Below are positions 6,208-8,175 of a stretch of 8,175 nucleotides of DNA, piece by piece. The notes below the pieces were generated by a model. It had not been told where the DNA came from. It did not search any database and worked only from the letters and a program-made list of their open reading frames with translations. Position 1 is the first letter of the stretch; every line of letters begins with the position of its first letter. Origin of the DNA: a bacterium (lineage in GTDB: Bacteria > Zhuqueibacterota > Zhuqueibacteria > Thermofontimicrobiales > Thermofontimicrobiaceae). Made by a program: the position numbers and the translations under genes. The stretch covers positions 1 to 8,175 of the forward strand of contig DSAU01000359.1 in assembly GCA_011046315.1 (NCBI GenBank). The letters run 5' to 3'.

Positions 6208-6310
6208 ACTGATGTCATCGCTTCATTTGTAGCAATATTAGAAATAGGTGGCTCTATTTAAGAATCTTATCATCTCTCAAATAATCAGGTGGTCAAGCGA
6301 TGGCATCAGT
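6208..6310. repeat. 103-bp element with terminal inverted repeats, copy 2
   Basis: The ends ACTGATGTCATCG (6208-6220) and CGATGGCATCAGT (6298-6310) are inverted repeats with one mismatch. If CTT/AAG is included, pairing extends to 16 positions. It matches the element at 3599-3699 at both ends and in orientation, with a divergent centre. It sits between divergent ssrA and the NlpC/P60 gene, about 70 bp upstream of the tmRNA 5' end. No target-site duplication is evident. Confidence 0.7.
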
Positions 6311-6400
6311 AATCTGCCTACAAGAGAGGTTTTATTCTTACGGCAAAAAAATGCTTGCATTTGACGATTCAATCAGTTATTTTTCTATCGGAGCTAACCA

Positions 6401-6424
6401 ATGAAACGCGAGGGGTGGATATGA
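6401..6424 (+). CDS. Possible 7-codon leader ORF (MKREGWI) before the NlpC/P60 gene
   Basis: ATG at 6401 has GGAG 7 nt upstream (6390-6393). The frame ends at TGA (6422-6424), which overlaps the NlpC/P60 start as ATGA. This arrangement would permit translational coupling. It may be coincidence, as the next gene has its own AGGGG ribosome binding site inside this mini-ORF. Confidence 0.3.
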   Translation: MKREGWI

Positions 6425-6957
6425 AGATTGAAAAAAGCTTGCTATTAATTCTTTTGTTAATTGGATTTTCGGGCTGTGCACCGCGATTTGCCTCTCGTCA
6501 TGCTGACCCCCATCTTCAGCGAAAAATCAACCAGCAGTCTCAAGAAATCGTGCGAAAACTGCAATTGGAGAACCGCGATAGAGATTTGCGTCGGTTTTAT
6601 TCTACGGTACAGCGCTATCTGGGAACGCCCTATCTGTACAGTGGAGACTCAAGGCGGGGAATGGATTGTTCCGGATTGGTGAAACGGGTTTATCAAGAAA
6701 TTTTTGGTGTAAAATTGCCGCACAATGCTTACCAGCAATATCAGTTAAGTCAATCGGTCTCGATTTATGAGGTTGAGCCGGGAGATCTGATTTTTTTTGA
6801 TACAACAGGCCGCGGCGGTATTGATCATGTGGGCATTTTTTTGGGATCAAATTACATGGTTCACGCCAGCTCGAGCTATGGTGTTGTTGTTGCGCGGCTC
6901 GATGAAAATTATTACAGCTCTCGGTTAGTTGGCGCCGGAAGAATGATCACGAAATAG
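6421..6957 (+). CDS. NlpC/P60 family lipoprotein, probable peptidoglycan endopeptidase
   Basis: With the start at 6421 the product has 178 residues. This start has AGGGG at 6411-6415 and gives a clean lipoprotein signal: positive MKIEK, hydrophobic core, and lipobox FSGC with C19 as the lipidated residue. An upstream in-frame ATG at 6355 would bury the signal and was rejected. A charged linker (about 25-58) leads to the NlpC/P60 domain. It contains the catalytic cysteine C83 in MDCSGLV, H136 in IDHVGIFLG, and H148 in VHASSS as the third polar residue. PGDLIFF (120-126) is the usual strand before the histidine. Family members cut the D-Glu to diamino-acid bond or the cross-link in peptidoglycan stem peptides. 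Size and architecture resemble Spr/MepS-type outer-membrane lipoproteins, with no SH3 or LysM domain. A weak upstream promoter (TTGACG 6361-6366) is possible. Confidence 0.9.
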   Translation: MKIEKSLLLILLLIGFSGCAPRFASRHADPHLQRKINQQSQEIVRKLQLENRDRDLRRFYSTVQRYLGTPYLYSGDSRRGMDCSGLVKRVYQEIFGVKLPHNAYQQYQLSQSVSIYEVEPGDLIFFDTTGRGGIDHVGIFLGSNYMVHASSSYGVVVARLDENYYSSRLVGAGRMITK

Positions 6958-7316
6958 CCGATCTGATATAGTGTTTGGTTACCGTGGTGGCTGGTTTCTA
7001 CAACTACTCACCAACCGATTGGACATACAGCCCTCTATCTCACATTATTTACTTCCAAATGACCAGAGCGGGATAATTTTATCCGTTCCAATATTTAGAC
7101 CACAAATTAAATTGCCGCCACCAGCGGATCATTGACCGTGATGTTTTTCCCGCCCGCACAAAACAAAATTCCCTTGATTATTTCGTTAATAAGTCCTATT
7201 TTACATTCCGTTTTTAACAATAATAATGATCGCTGCCAACCATGGTTCATTTGAAGAAAAATGAAACTCTACTCATCAATGGCAGTTTTTAATAATGGCA
7301 ATAAGGAGAAAGCTTC
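6958..7316. other. 359-bp intergenic region before mazG
   Basis: I see no gene here. No strong terminator follows the NlpC/P60 stop. TTGATT (7174-7179) with TATTTT (7197-7202), 17 bp apart, is a weak promoter candidate for mazG. A nested hairpin followed by T5 lies at 7233-7290. The mazG ribosome binding site AAGGAG is at 7303-7308. Confidence 0.7.
7233..7290 (+). promoter_or_regulatory. Possible nested hairpin with T-run in the mazG leader
   Basis: An outer stem CTGCCA (7233-7238) / TGGCAG (7280-7285) encloses TTCATTT (7246-7252) / AAATGAA (7259-7265) and is followed by TTTTT (7286-7290), 26 nt before the mazG ATG. It could be an attenuator or a weak upstream terminator. The stems are short and the large unpaired gaps keep confidence low. 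Confidence 0.25.
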
Positions 7317-8102
7317 ATGAAAAAAGCCGAGGCAATTTGCGATGAATTTACCAGATTGGTCAGCCTGATGGAACAATTGAGAGGGGAAAATGGTTGCCCA
7401 TGGGATAAGCAACAGACATACGAATCATTGCGACAATATTTGTTAGAGGAAACTTATGAGGTTTTAGAACTAATTGATGAAAAACGCTACGATGAATTAA
7501 AGAACGAGTTGGGTGATTTGTTGTTGCAGGTCATTTTTCAATCGCAAATTGCAGCAGAGGAAAACCGGTTCACAATCGTTGATGTTTTGAAAAAAATTAA
7601 TCAGAAATTAATCCATCGTCATCCCAATGTGTTCGGCGAAACAGAAATTCTCACCGCTGAAGAACAGATCGTGAATTGGGAAAAGATGAAGCGCAAAGAA
7701 TCGAGCGACCGCTCCGCAATCGATGGCGTTCCGCGGATGCTGCCGGCGCTGTTGCGTGCGCATCGGGTTCAGGCAAAAGCAGCCGCCATCGGATTTGATT
7801 GGGAACAGGTATCCTCGGTTTGGGAAAAACTTGAAGAGGAGATCGGTGAACTTAAAAATGCAGTTGAACAAAATGACCCTGAGGGAATCGAAGAGGAGTT
7901 TGGTGATCTGATGTTTACCATGGTGAACCTGTCGCGTTTTTTGGGCGTTAACCCTGAGGACAGTTTAAGAAAATCGGTTGACAAATTTTCCGCTCGTTTT
8001 CGGGAAGTGGAACGGAGCGCCAGAAAGGCGCATAAAAAGATGGTAGAGATGACCCTTGCCGAAATGGATGAGATCTGGGATCAAATTAAGAGTCATTCTT
8101 GA
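7317..8102 (+). CDS. mazG: Nucleoside triphosphate pyrophosphohydrolase MazG
   Basis: The 261-residue protein matches the two-domain MazG of E. coli in length. The N-terminal domain has the hallmark GCPWDKQQT (26-34), the metal-binding E44-E45-x-x-E48, and E64-x-x-D67 in NELGDLLLQ. HRHPNVFG (100-107) and NWEKMKRKE (120-128) are also typical. The second domain repeats the EExxE/ExxD pattern at E174, E175, E178 and E194, D197, with the usual NxSRF region after it. MazG hydrolyses NTPs and dNTPs to monophosphates and pyrophosphate, cleaning the nucleotide pool; in E. coli it also affects the stringent response through ppGpp. It is cytoplasmic and metal dependent. The start is set by AAGGAG at 7303-7308, 8 nt upstream. 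It appears to be a single transcription unit as far as the window shows. All expected residues are present. Confidence 0.96.
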   Translation: MKKAEAICDEFTRLVSLMEQLRGENGCPWDKQQTYESLRQYLLEETYEVLELIDEKRYDELKNELGDLLLQVIFQSQIAAEENRFTIVDVLKKINQKLIHRHPNVFGETEILTAEEQIVNWEKMKRKESSDRSAIDGVPRMLPALLRAHRVQAKAAAIGFDWEQVSSVWEKLEEEIGELKNAVEQNDPEGIEEEFGDLMFTMVNLSRFLGVNPEDSLRKSVDKFSARFREVERSARKAHKKMVEMTLAEMDEIWDQIKSHS

Positions 8103-8175
8103 AAATTAATATCTTATAGGCAGAGAATGTGGCTTTGAGTTGTGAAGAATTTAAATCAGCAACTGTGCTAAATCA

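Noticed and set aside
3599..6310. CRISPR array, integron attC sites or a composite transposon bounded by the two repeats
   Set aside because: There are only two copies, 2.6 kb apart and in the same orientation, with no spacers of regular length and no cas, integrase or transposase gene between them. The DNA between them is ordinary, including ssrA.
6355..6420. Longer N-terminus for the NlpC/P60 protein
   Set aside because: It would place 22 polar residues before the lipoprotein signal peptide. The ATG at 6421 has a better ribosome binding site and a clean signal sequence.
7262..7290. Third partial copy of the inverted-repeat element (ATCAATGGCAGT)
   Set aside because: It shares only a few bases with the right end and lacks the TCAAATAATCAG block and a left end.
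8120..8175. Start of a further plus-strand gene (GTG at 8129, open to the edge)
   Set aside because: Only about 15 codons are visible and the upstream GGCAGAG is too close for a convincing ribosome binding site. It may be real but cannot be supported from this window.

Overview
The window is ordinary chromosomal bacterial DNA with compact genes, AAGGAG-type ribosome binding sites, sigma70-like promoters and a complete tmRNA gene. A lipobox-bearing NlpC/P60 lipoprotein and an exported serine hydrolase suggest a diderm (Gram-negative type) bacterium. The tmRNA does not encode its 3' CCA. No gene fixes the taxon. An uncultivated lineage of the Bacteroidota/Calditrichota/KSB1 kind would fit, but that is a guess from general style only.

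Left part (1-3450, minus strand): a tightly coupled run of four genes read right to left. It starts with a membrane-anchored family 2 glycosyltransferase, followed by a class I SAM methyltransferase, a radical SAM/SPASM enzyme, and a flippase-like multi-pass membrane protein (UPF0104 / lysylphosphatidylglycerol synthase transmembrane type) that runs off the left edge. Junctions are 7 bp, an ATGA overlap and an 8-bp overlap, so this is almost certainly one operon. The gene mix suggests synthesis or modification of a lipid-linked or surface glycoconjugate. The product cannot be read from the sequence.

Divergent intergenic region (3451-3962): overlapping palindromes, a ~101-bp element with 13-bp terminal inverted repeats, a near-consensus promoter, a GC hairpin and a second promoter just ahead of the next gene.

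Middle (3963-5655, plus strand): a secreted PF00144 beta-lactamase-family serine hydrolase, then a 145-residue protein of unknown function with a GTG start and a good ribosome binding site. They probably share a transcript.

RNA region (5736-6138, minus strand): ssrA (tmRNA) with tag ADNHAYALAA and its intrinsic terminator, converging on the preceding plus-strand genes. Upstream of ssrA lies the second copy of the inverted-repeat element (6208-6310).

Right part (6421-8102, plus strand): an NlpC/P60 lipoprotein preceded by a 7-codon mini-ORF, a 359-bp gap with a possible leader hairpin, and mazG. The last 73 bases hold no gene that can be supported.

The least explained items are the two copies of the inverted-repeat element and the four-gene glycosyltransferase/methyltransferase/radical SAM/flippase operon.
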